Positions 39,400 through 49,130 of a stretch of 64,000 bases of DNA are shown here, piece after piece. Below the pieces are notes generated by a model. It did no database searches. It was not told the origin of the DNA and saw only the letters and a list, made by a program, of their open reading frames with translations. The stretch is from Branchiostoma floridae (Eukaryota > Chordata > Leptocardii > Amphioxiformes > Branchiostomatidae). The first letter of the stretch is position 1. Each line of letters starts with the position of its first letter. The DNA is taken from the NCBI RefSeq assembly GCF_000003815.2, contig NC_049983.1, positions 19,075,694 through 19,139,693 of the forward strand, given 5' to 3'. Both the position numbers and the translations under genes were made by a program.

Positions 39400-39470
39400 A
39401 GGAATGGTTCAAACTGTCAACACTAAGCCGGTTTTTACCTTCATCAGCCTGCCTGTATCCGATGTCTAGC
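39400..39470 (-). mobile_element. Decayed hammerhead-family tail
   Basis: On the minus strand CTGATGAAGGTAAAAACC followed by GGCTTAGTGT and a degraded GAAAC region resembles the CTGAYGAAGG...GAAAC block of the elements at 7.1 and 47.9 kb. It also mimics an exon with donor AAG/gtaaaa. I reject that reading. Confidence 0.3.
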
Positions 39471-41681
39471 ACACAAATCCGATCTCATTAACTTGCGGCA
39501 CACAATACCATTTGTCACTGGATTTACAAGCTTAGGTCCCAGTAATCATGTTCATAGACAGAACTCGTCTGAATTCACAGGGTCGCATTTCACAGCACAG
39601 TAATGACATCGCAAAGGGATGTGACGAATGTGTGTCATGATTTGGTGTTTTGTCTTGAGTTCTTGAAAGTACAGTCAGTTTTTTTTTTCATGCAAGGGAA
39701 CCTGAACTCAAAGAGACTGTACATCTAAGTTTCTTCTTAGCTGTTGATGCAAAACAAGTTTATGCCATTGGCATGGCAATCTTTGTACTCTCTCTACGTA
39801 TCTGTGTGCATGGCAAAATATACATTGTACATGTATCAAAGTATGAAAAGCATGTAATGGTATGTGGTTGCTTGAATACAGATTACTCTCTGACTCAGCT
39901 ATGATACATTACAATTTTACAGACAAGACTGAAAGACAGTTAAAGACATTATAAGACAGTTCATCTACCAGTTGGTTTGAATTATAGGAGTCCACAAAAT
40001 CATCACATTATACACAGTTTACAGTTAATAAAGACAAACAGTTAAGATAATACTCAAACATACTGTGTGTTTTCCAGACAATTTGAATGTTATGTTACTG
40101 TAGACTCAACCATCATCAATACAGGTTGGCGCTGCCCACAGAGTGCAACAGGTCACACAAAAATTAGAATACATGATATCAGCTTGATATGCACTTCAGG
40201 GCTGCTATAGATATCTGATAAAATCAATGTGCTACATTGGCAAAGTGTCTTCGTGAAAGGAGGCAAAAAGTAAACTTTTGAACTAAACAAAGGCACACCT
40301 TGAAAGAAACAGAAGTTCAAATACTAACTTGAAGACAAAACCACCTAAGGCTGACAGACACTAAGACTCCATGAGATAGAAGAACCTTTTAAAGACAGAA
40401 CTCAGATACAGAGAAAAGAGAAATCTTAAGCTGGGACCTCAGAAAAGGATCTAGCACCTTAACATTTCTTGTCAAGTAAAAGCAGCACCAAACACAGGAT
40501 ACATCAGTATCAACTGACAACATGTTGCCACGGGCTAATTTTATCACAAACAAAAGGACTCGACTGTCTATCTTTGGTAAGTCAAATCTACAGCAGGAAC
40601 CAAAAGCATTAACTCCCAAAAAATGTCATGAGCTTATAATGGAAGACAGGAAGAAGATGTATTTGAAAATGTCTCAAGGGAAAACTGTAAGACTAAAGGA
40701 AAAACATCTAAGGAAGACGGAAGTACCTGGGTTTTAGCTTCAGCTGGCGATAGGAGACAGCTAGGCTCCAGATCATTACAAATGTACATGCCACTGCTTC
40801 AAGGATGCAAGATGTTTTCAAACCAATCATAACAAAGTCACAAGGTCATAACTAAAATCTGCATATTTCCAGTTCCAAGCTGGTAGAACGGACACATGTG
40901 CTGTAAGACGTATAATCAGCACCTGGGGAGTTTTCAGCACAAAGAATAATTCCTGCAAATAGCATTGATAGACTACCTTCTCAAAGCAAAATGCTAATTC
41001 CTCAAACACCCAGAAAATAAGCACCTTTTGAGAGACAAATAGCTCTTCTCCTTCATCTCAGTTGAAACCAAACCTTTTGACCTTAAAATCCCTGTTGCTT
41101 GACTTCAAGAGTGCCAAATCCGATGCAACAGAAGATGCATACATGTAAACCTTGAAGATGAGTTTCATGACCCTGTGGAACAACAGGCTTCAAGCTGATA
41201 AGTCTGTATCGATATGGCCAGTGCAACCAGCTTTATTCATGTGTAAATATAGAAAAACACTTTAAAGGCAGAGGCTCCAATTGTGTTTAACAAATAATTA
41301 TAGATTAAAACATTGGAAAGATAAAGATACTGCCGTAAACAGCTATGCCCATTAGCCGTGGCTATATCTGGTGCAGACATCATGGAACCAAAATATGGGG
41401 AAGTCAATAGTTTGTACTCACCTGTCTACATACTAACAATTTGTCAGCCTTCCTTGTGATGATACCCTCAAGATACAACAATTGTCAAACAGTAGACACC
41501 AAATAAAAGTTTCAACACATATTGCCCAGTAAGCAATAATATAACAAATGGGAGCTTTGTTACAAATCAGATGTAAAGAATTCCACCCTCTGGTTTCTAG
41601 CATTGCATCAACCATCTCTTGTAAGAGCCTTTGACTCACTACAAAGCAGAATTGTTGTTGCAATATAGTATCAACATAACA

Positions 41682-41689
41682 TTATATAT
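41682..41689. repeat. Left target-site duplication of LINE
   Basis: TTATATAT, identical to 44880-44887 at the other end of the element. Confidence 0.75.
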
Positions 41690-42543
41690 CGATACCGGAA
41701 GCTTTTCCCGTTTTTAATAATTTTAAACCATTTAAGACTTCCACTGGAGTGAATGGGAAATCTAAGGGATTTGGGGTATGATCATCTAACTGATTAAGGT
41801 ATTCAGTGACCGTTTTTTCGAAGACAGTATCAAAGCTGCTGTCATTTATCAAATTATTTAAACTTGTAAAGTGGTGTATCCATTCTTCAGATGTTATATT
41901 GGGATCGCAAGTATTTTTGTTGTGTTTTCCACTGATTTCTTTGTCCAAATATTTTAAAAGTGACCAAAATTCCTTTGGATTGTTTTTGTTGAATTCTTCC
42001 AATTTTGCTAGAAGGTCGGAATTGTACTTCTGTTTACGCTGTTTGATGAGTTTCTTGTAATCACGCAAAGCTGTGAAATATTTGCTTCTAATTTCTTTTA
42101 GCCAGGGTTCTTTTTTCAATGCCAGTGACAGTCTTTTTAAACGTTGGCGTGAAGACCAGCAGCATTGATCAAACCAAACTTTGTTTTTCTTACCGCTTTG
42201 TGCGGGTTTCTTTGTTTGTTTATTTGGCTTTGTTTTCAGTGACTTCTTTGCTACATCTAGCAATAACTCTGTAAAGTTTGTAACAGATTTTTCAGTCGAA
42301 CAGAATGATGTTTGGCAGAAGTTTTGAAATTTTGAAATTGTATCTCTACTATCTAAAATACTTTGATATATTGATTTTGATTCATCTGTCCAAATGAATG
42401 CGGTTGGTTTGGGTTTTATCTGGTTAGTTGCTTTTTGAGAATGAGCGGAGTAATTTGTTGACAATGAGAAGGAAACATGACAATGATCAGAAAATTCGGA
42501 GATTGGGCTAACATTTACATATTGTACATCGGATAATAGAGAA
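41690..42543 (-). pseudogene. Inverted LINE segment: endonuclease end and linker
   Basis: Read on the minus strand, one open frame runs the whole length. It starts with the end of an AP-type endonuclease (VSPISEFSDHCHVSFSLS, with the family's SDH motif). It continues through a lysine-rich linker with WFDQCCWSSRQRLKRL and NNPKEFWSLLKYLDKEISG, and ends in LLKTGKASGID at the entry to the reverse transcriptase. The frame is uninterrupted, so this insertion is not ancient. It is cut off from the rest of its gene by the inversion and cannot be translated with it. Confidence 0.85.
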
Positions 42544-44756
42544 TTCCAGTGGAAGTCTTAAATGGTTTAAAATTATTAAAAACGGGAAAAGCTTCCGGTA
42601 TCGACTCAATCTCAAATGAAATGTTAAAGTATGGTGCAAAACATCTATGTCAACCTTTAGTGAGTCTTTTCAATACTATACTTGATAAAGGCACCTTTCC
42701 TTCCAACTGGAATACAAGTATTCTTACGCCAATACATAAATCAGGTGATAAAAGTAATGCAGACAACTATCGAGGAATAGCGATTTCTAGTTGTCTATCC
42801 AAATTATTCACACTCATTCTAAACAACAGGTTACAAAACTTTGCAGAAAGAAACAAACTTCTAGATGACACACAGTTTGGGTTCCGGGAAAGATGTAGAA
42901 CCTCCGACAATGTTTTTATCTTAAAATCTCTAATAGACAAATACACCAAGAAAAAAGGCGGAAAACTATTCGTATGCTTTGTTGACATGAGGAAGGCATT
43001 TGACAGTGTTTGGCGAGATGGGCTATTCTATAAGTTGCATAAATGTGGTATCGGAGGTAATTTCTTTAATATTATAAAATCCATGTACAATGATGTGAAT
43101 TATGCAGTTAGATTAGATAATGGATTATCAAACTCCTTTCCTTCCGTATGCGGAGTACGGCAGGGATGTAATCTTAGTCCTTTATTATTTAATTTATTCA
43201 TCAATGATATATCTGAGTGCTTTGACCCCACAAAATGTGACCCTGCAGTCCTAACCTCAAAATCTCTAAACTGTTTATCCTGGGCAGACGATCTCGCTCT
43301 GATTTCATCGTCAAAACAAGGGCTACAGCATTGTATTGACTGCCTAGAAAACTATTGTAAGAAATGGAAGCTATCTGTCAATGTTTCAAAAACCAAGGTA
43401 GTTGTTTTTGGCAAAGGTTCTAGCAAGAATAACAAAGACCAATTCCATATTTATGGCAAAAATATAGAAATCACTGACAGCTATACATACCTCGGCATTC
43501 CTTTCACATTCTCCGGAAAATTCAAAACCGCCAGGAAATATTTGAAAACCAAAGCAATGAGAGCACTTTTCAAACTCAAGGCTCTTTTACTCTCTAACAA
43601 GGACATTTCAATCAATCTCGGAAAAAATCTATTTGACAAATTTGTAAAACCCATCTTTATGTACTGTTCAGAAATCACTTGCTTTGACCGTTTTTCTAAA
43701 AGTATAAGAATCATTGTATCACATACCAATAACATCTGCGAACCTTCCTCAAAGGTTTTTTCTACTTTACTTAAAAAACTTAATATTCAAGATAACTTTC
43801 CAGCTACCATTCGAAAAACCACCTCTTCTGCTTTGAATACTACTTATGTTGTATGTTTGGAAAGAAATACAGATAAAGAAATACTATTGCGTCATGCCAA
43901 TAGCCATATTTTACGAGATAACGGTTTCCAAATTATAAACCTAGACTCAAATCAACAAATTCCAGAATTTGACATCATTGACATGCGCTTCCAAAAATTT
44001 CTGTTAGGCATTAATGCCAAAGCCTCAAACGATGGTGTCAGGGGAGAATTGGGAACTTTCCCAGCTAGGATTGATGCAGAAATGCAACTTGTGAAATATT
44101 GGCATCGTTTAGTTAATCTGCCCGAAGATGCCCTTCTTCGTGAGGCATACAATACTGTTTCATTCGGAGAACATGATTGGATTGTCCACGTAAAAAATAT
44201 CCTCAACTACCAAGGCTTTGGACACATATGGCTGAACCCGAGGTCATACCACATAGACACAATCACCACTCAGTTACGACAACGTTTACAAGATATATAC
44301 GTGCAAAATTGGCATTCCTCTATTTGAAACAATTCCAAACTCTCATCTCTTTCTACATTGAACAAGCATTACAAGCAAGAAAATTACATTTCAACCATAA
44401 AGAGCCTTGACGTTCGTAGGGCAATCACACAACTCAGAATTGGCTGTCACAAATTAAATATAGAAACCGGAAGATTAAAAAAAATCCCTATTGACCAGAG
44501 GGTTTGTCCATTCTGTCCAGAGCTAATCGAAGACGAATATCACTTTATGGTTGTATGTCCCAAATATTCCGATATACGCAATTCTCTATACAGAAGGCTG
44601 TCATTTTGTACACAAGGATTTATCCAAATGGACCTGAAGTGCAAATTCAGATACATAATGACATGTGACAATCCCTGCATGGCAGATATAGGAAAATATA
44701 TCAAAGAAGGTTTTGACATTAGAAATTCCCCAAATGATTGTAAAAGCCTCCAATGA
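42544..44756 (+). pseudogene. LINE reverse transcriptase, one in-frame stop
   Basis: The frame runs from a GTG at 42549 (no ATG start; it is a 5'-cut protein). Reverse transcriptase motifs are clear: FPSNWNTSILTPIHKSGDK, NYRGIAISSCLSKLF, FVDMRKAFDSVW (catalytic Asp near residue 146), GVRQGCNLSPLLFN (about 202-215) and WADD (245-248, in place of the usual YADD or FADD). A single TGA at 44325-44327 ends the long frame at 592 codons. The same frame continues without a shift to 44756 and includes the CCHC knuckle CPFCPELIEDEYHFMVVC. Apart from this stop and the lost 5' part, the domain is well preserved. Confidence 0.9.
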
Positions 44757-44879
44757 TTGTAAGAAACTTATCCCATACTACAACTCCTGTATTAGTTAGA
44801 CAAGCCCTAAGTTAAGTTTTAGCACTGTAGTTATGTAGATGCCATACTTTGTACCTCGTACAATTGTTGTGCAATAAAG

Positions 44880-44887
44880 TTATATAT
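44880..44887. repeat. Right target-site duplication of LINE
   Basis: TTATATAT directly follows CAATAAAG, the element's 3' end, and matches 41682-41689. Confidence 0.75.
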
Positions 44888-45488
44888 AAGGGGGTATAGC
44901 ATTGTGTAAACTTATATACAACTGTGCTGAATACCTTCACAATCATTTAGCAAAAAATGAGCAAACTGCAAAAGTTTGAAAATCATATATTTTAAGGTGT
45001 TCACATGTCAAAAATAGTCATACTCAATGAGCTGTATAGAAAATGCAAAATGTGGAAGACAAATAACTCCTAACAACATGGAAAGTATGACATTTGAAGA
45101 ATTAAGGCAACTGTGGTCATTTATGATGCATCAGATGGTAAACAATTTACGATATGTTTGTGCAAGTAAATGATAAAAGTACCAAAAGCATAACGTCTTT
45201 CAATTCAATTTCACTATCTGTATTCTATTTATGTGTTATCGTATCTTATGCATGGCATAACAGTTGTTATGTCCAACTTTCTCTTGTGTGATGACTGTTC
45301 ATGTAATAAGTGAATACATGTAGTTCAAAAGAAGAATAGCTGAAATTAAGTCAAAGCTAATTGTGGCTCTGAGCTAAGTCAAAGTGAAATTAATCTTTAA
45401 CAGAAACAACGATGCTCATACTTATCTACTTGTAAATTAGGAAAATTTGTTTGCAAACCATATTTAGATTTTTGTCTTTACACTTGCT
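44888..45488 (-). other. Intron sequence without features
   Basis: AT-rich intron between the LINE and the duplicated region at the exon. I see no coding frame, repeat or signal here. Confidence 0.6.
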
Positions 45489-45690
45489 ATACCATATGTT
45501 TCCTTTGTATTCCTACAACTGTAATATCTGTTAAATGCAATAAAGAAAAAGATAATTTAAAAAAAAAAAACGTTCCTACCATTTGCAAACTGTTCTTGTA
45601 CCATATGTTTTCCTTTGTATACCTACATTGTATTACTGTTATATGTTCTAAATGCAATAAAGAAAACAATGTTCCCACCTGCTGTATCTC
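45489..45690. repeat. Imperfect 110-bp tandem duplication ending at an exon donor
   Basis: TACCATATGTTT.CCTTTGTAT, then AATGCAATAAAGAAAA, and a final GTTCC.ACC occur at 45489-45598 and again at 45599-45690. The second copy ends in the donor region (minus-strand GTGGGAAC) of the exon at 45679-45849. The first copy holds a donor-like GTAGGAAC at the equivalent place but no exon. Confidence 0.7.
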
Positions 45691-45849
45691 TGCCTGCTGC
45701 TGTTGGTGGGCAGCATGCTGCTGTTCCTGTTGTGACAGCTGCTGTTTGTGTTGCTGTTCCAGCTGGGCCACCTGTTCCTGGTGCTGCTCGGAGGACGTCT
45801 GCACCTGGATGGCCAGCTCGTCCAGCAGGGCTTTCCTCTTCTCCGCCAG
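45679..45849 (-). CDS. Coiled-coil protein exon (171 bp)
   Basis: On the minus strand an acceptor (TTCCACTCTGGTCCCAG) and a donor (CAG followed by gtgggaac) bound 57 codons in phase 0 at both ends. It reads LAEKRKALLDELAIQVQTSS, then VAQLEQQHKQQLSQQEQQH, and ends in AEIQQ. Leu/Ile/Val heptads and almost 40% Gln mark it as a coiled coil with a polar Gln/His-rich second half. Codons are G/C-ending, unlike the AT-rich introns. It follows the exon at 59658 across a 13.8-kb intron. Both its borders lie inside or next to tandem duplications. Confidence 0.9.
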
Positions 45850-46567
45850 CTGGGACCAGAGTGGAAAGGTCAGGAAATATGAGAGAGCTTCAGGGATTCA
45901 GTTTATTGATAACTTTTAGCACTTTAAAGTAGCCATTTGGCTACCAATTCTTTATTATTTACAGGGTTACTGTAAAGACATTTAAATTCGCGGGGATTTA
46001 CTTTCACGGTATTGGTAAAATAGAGTGTTCATGATGGTTTTAAGTTCACGGTAACACCATAGACTGTAGTCAAGTAGTATTACTATAATGGAAAAATGTT
46101 CGCGGTGGTTTTCAGTTCATGGTGAAGTGGCTAGTGTGAAGACCACACTCAGACATTTGTGTATTTGCAGAAGAGAAAGGATGGCCAGCTCGTCCAGCAG
46201 GGCTTTCCTCTTCTCTGCCAGCTAGGAAGGAAAGGTCACGAAATATGAGAGAGCTTCGGGGATACTCAAGATGTGTTTAACCTTTAGCACATTGAAGTAG
46301 CCATTTGGCTACCAATTCTCTGTCATTTACAGGGTTACTGTAAAAAGCATTTATATAAGTTCTTGGGAATTTACTTTTGCGGTAGTGGCAACATGGGGTG
46401 TTTGCGGTGGTTTTAAGTTCGCTGTAGCCCCATTGACTGTAGTCACATATGCATGCTATAATGGAAAAATGTTCGCGGCGGTTTTAAGTTTGCGCTAAAG
46501 CAGACAATGTGAAAACCACAAACATACAACCAGTGTGAAAATTTCTGCCTTTACAGAAGGGAAAAGG
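45807..46567. repeat. Tandem duplication, 372-bp unit, cutting into the exon
   Basis: Unit 1 (45807-46178) begins 43 bp inside the exon and extends into the upstream intron. Unit 2 (46179 to about 46567) repeats it with roughly 80-90% identity. Each unit carries the splice acceptor, a TACAGGGTTACTGTAAA block and one copy of the CGGTGGTTTTAAGTTCGCGG repeat. The duplication therefore includes the first 43 bp of the exon. Confidence 0.9.
46179..46221 (-). pseudogene. Truncated duplicate of the 171-bp exon
   Basis: The 43 bp match the start of the exon at 45849 with a silent change (GCG to GCA), still reading LAEKRKALLDELAI, and lie behind an intact acceptor (CCTTTCCTTCCTAG). After these 43 bp the sequence jumps to intron and there is no good donor. 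If the acceptor were used, the frame would run about 20 codons and stop. It looks like a dead partial exon, though it could act as a decoy acceptor or poison exon. Confidence 0.85.
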
Positions 46568-47491
46568 TCAAGGGGGCTATTCACATGACTGAAAATCATT
46601 CTGTACTAGCCTGTAAACTTTTATTGGTAGTGTCATTAAATGTCAATAAGAGGGCAAGAGGGAGTTCTTTTCAGACACCTATCTACCATCTAACAGATTT
46701 TAATGTGAAAATGACCGACAACCTGTGGAACATTCAACACATCCATGCATATTTCATTACTGTGTAATTCATTCCTTCCTCTTCAGAATTTCAATGATAT
46801 ACATCTACCAGGAACAGATTCCTGGTTGAATTTGATCCTATACCAACCATAGAAAATCAATGAAGATGCTTCCATCCTTCGTGGATCCACCTTCCATATC
46901 ATTCACTTAACATTCACTTGACATAGTGTGAATCTCTTGACTGCATCCTGTGAAGGTTAAGAAAACCAACAAAAGGAGATTTTCCCGGTAGATCAGAGTA
47001 CAAGGGAAATTTGGTAAATACATTCAGTAAATAAAGCCTTTCTGTTCGGCTTCTGTTAACAATAAAATCTAGCACAGTAAGAATGAAAAACAACAACAAG
47101 CCCTTCTTAATTCATTTGCCCCTTTTCAAAATCTGGGGCAAAATTGGCCCCTACAATCCCAGGAAAACCAGTAAGGGGGCCAAAACCTACATAACTTACT
47201 CTCTCTTCTAAAAGCCATCTACATTGTACCACTCAAAAATCATGACCAAAGCATGTCCAGAACATGAGATATCAAAACCAGACGTTCCACTGCATAATAA
47301 GCCACCTGGCACCATAACAGGCTGCGAGGGGAAATGTAATCCATAGCCTTTCATTGTCTTATAAAGGCCTAACCATATACCAAATATCAAAACAATCCGT
47401 CTAGGTGTTCTCTTAATTATCGTGCCCACAGACATCATCCGGACAGACAAATGGTTGTCACTACAAAACCTCTCTTTCGCGTAGGTAAAAA

Positions 47492-47610
47492 GATCGTTAG
47501 ACATCCAGGTAATAAGATGTGCCCAAAAGCAGTTACTCAAGCTACTGGATATGATTTTGGAACCCGTTTCCAAAATCATATCCAGTTGCTTGAGTAACTG
47601 CTTTTTGGCG
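47492..47610. mobile_element. Foldback element, copy 1
   Basis: Arms of about 42 bp (CAGTTACTCAAGC.ACTGGATATG and its complement) face each other around a few bases at 47562-47568. The left flank GTTAGACATCCAGGTAATAAG is shared with copies at 47661 and 49002 and is the inverted 3' tail of the family. The hammerhead-like part is absent, so both arms are 5'-truncated. Confidence 0.75.
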
Positions 47611-47660
47611 TATCCTTTCCTACTGTAACAGGTAACTAAATACATTTTGTCCATGATACG

Positions 47661-47940
47661 TCAATGAAGGTTAGACATCCAGGTATGTAATAAGATACGA
47701 CAAAAAGAAGTTACTCAAGCAACTGGATATGGTTTTGGAAACAGTCAGAGATTTCAACTACTATCCCGTAGTCTTCATCAGTGACACTGAAGAGATCTTT
47801 GTACATATCAATTCACAGCTAGAATATATAAACCCTCTTCAACAAGATCTCTTCAGTGTCACTGATGAAAACTACTGGATAGTAGTTGAAACGTCTGACC
47901 GTTTCTAAAACTAGTTGCTTGAGTAAATTTTTTGGGCGTG
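47661..47940 (+). mobile_element. Foldback element, copy 2, longest
   Basis: Arms of about 100 bp flank a unique loop (about 47809-47843). Each arm contains AGATCTCTTCAGTGTCACTG, a hairpin and a GAAA block, then TTGCTTGAGTAA. The left arm carries the TCAATGAAGGTTAGACATCC tail in inverted orientation. The mirror-image layout resembles the 6.9-kb element and suggests head-to-head copies of a Penelope-like 3' end. No protein is encoded. Confidence 0.75.
47858..47899 (+). ncRNA. Hammerhead-ribozyme-like motif
   Basis: CTGATGA at 47862-47868 is the exact core. One extra A follows, then a perfect 7-bp stem II (AACTACT 47870-47876 with AGTAGTT 47881-47887, loop GGAT), GAAA at 47888-47891, and C then GTC at 47893-47895 as the classic cleavage triplet. 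TGAC at 47896-47899 pairs perfectly with GTCA at 47858-47861 as stem I. Stem III is only A-U and C-G with no loop, so self-cleavage would need a dimer. The left-arm counterpart on the minus strand keeps CTGATGA and GAAA but has lost the GTC. The extra A is a caveat. Confidence 0.5.
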
Positions 47941-47954
47941 TTTTGTCCACGGTG

Positions 47955-48411
47955 CTGAAAGTCTTACAGTTATAAAGCAGAAGAATTCTGTGGAGAGCGG
48001 CAATTGCTCAAGATATTCTAAAATTCCCCGTGACCAGAGGTTTTGTCCATTCTGCCCAAATGAGATCGAAGACGAACGTCACTTTGTTATGGATTGTTCT
48101 CAATATGATGACAAACGCACAGAGCTGTTCACATTACTTTCCGCTCGCTCTAAAGACTTTGCTACTCTCTGTTCGATAGATAAATTCAAGTACATTCTGG
48201 GAGGCGAAAATCCACATTGTGTACAAGTAGGCAAATATATTCACGATTGTTTATACCGTAGAACTAATAGTGTAAATGACATGCTAGACCCTTTATGTTG
48301 ATGTATCCATACCTATAGATATCCATATATATGTGTTTAGTTGTACTGTAAGTAGTTGTTATTCATGTAGACCTTACGAAAGTCGCTGTACTTTTGTCGT
48401 TGTCAATAAAG
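47955..48411 (+). pseudogene. 5'-truncated LINE tail
   Basis: The frame reads SKIPRDQRFCPFCPNEIEDE and HFVMDCSQYDDKRTELF, the C-terminal CCHC knuckle of the same LINE type as at 42-45 kb, then FKYILGGENPHCVQ. The protein stops at 48301, and the 3' UTR ends CAATAAAG at about 48404-48411 with no poly(A). It is inserted directly beside foldback copy 2. Confidence 0.83.
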
Positions 48412-49001
48412 ATTATCTAGTAATATCAAAAAGCAACATAACAAGATGAGTTTTTCTTAGCACTCCTGAAATTTGTTCTGCAACCTAACTTAGGTCAGGG
48501 CCGTTGTCAGGCACATTGTTTTCAGCCATAGGATGAGATTGATTAATTTGATAAGAGGGTACTTGGGGAAATTAGTAGAAAACTGAATGCTTTTTGATGC
48601 CTGTGGCGCTAATATTTATCATGACCTAGAACCAATACCTATCAAAGAATAACACTCCCTTTAAAAGCTTCTGGAGTGGAATGCCCTTTAAAAACCTACA
48701 CCTGTATGTTCCGCTACTAAATTAAAATAGGCCTGGACTTGGGAGTCATTGGCGAGGCTCTACTGAAGGTAAGAGAAAGTGCCGACTTCACCGCTGACGT
48801 CAATAGAAGACCTTGATACCCACCCAGAACCCAAAGGAGCTGAACCTAGAGAACATGCCAATTTTTGTCCAAGTCCTATAAGACTCATAGGGCCGGGAAA
48901 GCTATATCTGTAACTGTCACTGCGTCCTCTGTGGTCTCTAACTATAGCTTACTCCTCCCCTCTACTGTCTAACAGTGTTCTAAGACAGTTACCAACATGC
49001 A

Positions 49002-49130
49002 TCAATGAAGGTTAGATATCCAAGTAACAAGATAAGCCAAAAAAGCAGTTACTCAAGCAACTGGATATGATTTTGGAAATGGTCAAGTTTCCAAAGTCAT
49101 ATCCAGTTGCTTGAGTAACTGCTTTTTGAG
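49002..49130. mobile_element. Foldback element, copy 3
   Basis: Left arm 49037-49080 and right arm about 49086-49127 mirror each other (CAGTTACTCAAGCAACTGGA and its complement). The same CATCAATGAAGGTTAGA flank precedes it. Like copy 1 it lacks the hammerhead-like portion. Confidence 0.75.

Larger units (their letters stand above)
8381..41681 (-). other. Giant intron (about 37 kb with its right part)
   Basis: Between the well-supported exon at 45679-45849 and the exons at 8.3 and 6.1 kb no exon is certain. The listed repeats, transposon remnants and weak exon candidates fill part of it. The remainder (for example 12-15 kb, 17.4-18.9 kb, 23-25 kb, 30-32.7 kb, 33.5-34.3 kb, 35.5-36.8 kb, 37.6-41.6 kb) shows nothing I can name. 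Balanced-composition blocks at 20.7-21.2 kb and 22.8-23.0 kb could be conserved non-coding sequence, which needs alignment to test. Confidence 0.5.
41690..44879 (+). mobile_element. Non-LTR retrotransposon with 5' inversion (twin priming)
   Basis: The insertion is bracketed by TTATATAT. Its left part (41690 to about 42543) is LINE sequence in inverted orientation. Its right part (about 42544-44879) is in direct orientation and carries the reverse transcriptase, the C-terminal zinc knuckle and a 3' UTR ending CAATAAAG with no poly(A). A stretch of about 60 bp encoding VEVLNGLKLLKTGKASGID is present in both parts, facing itself across the inverted segment. That is the overlap expected when a second primer starts inside the RNA. 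The 5' end, including most of the endonuclease, is missing. The zinc knuckle suggests an I/Jockey-group LINE. The clade is not settled. Confidence 0.9.

Noticed and set aside
39439-39465. 27-bp minus-strand frame (TSDTGRLMK) with donor AAG/gtaaaa
   Set aside because: The donor region is part of the CTGATGAAGG repeat family seen at 7.1 and 47.9 kb, so it is a transposon remnant.
40522-40737. 71-residue lysine-rich plus-strand open frame
   Set aside because: AT-rich codons, no recognisable domain, and no promoter or splice partner.
41422-41466. Phase-0 minus-strand frame (GIITRKADKLLVCRQ) with a perfect GTGAGT donor
   Set aside because: The acceptor is weak (TTGTATCTTGAG) and a stop lies just upstream. 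With many donors in 37 kb of intron, one such case is expected by chance.
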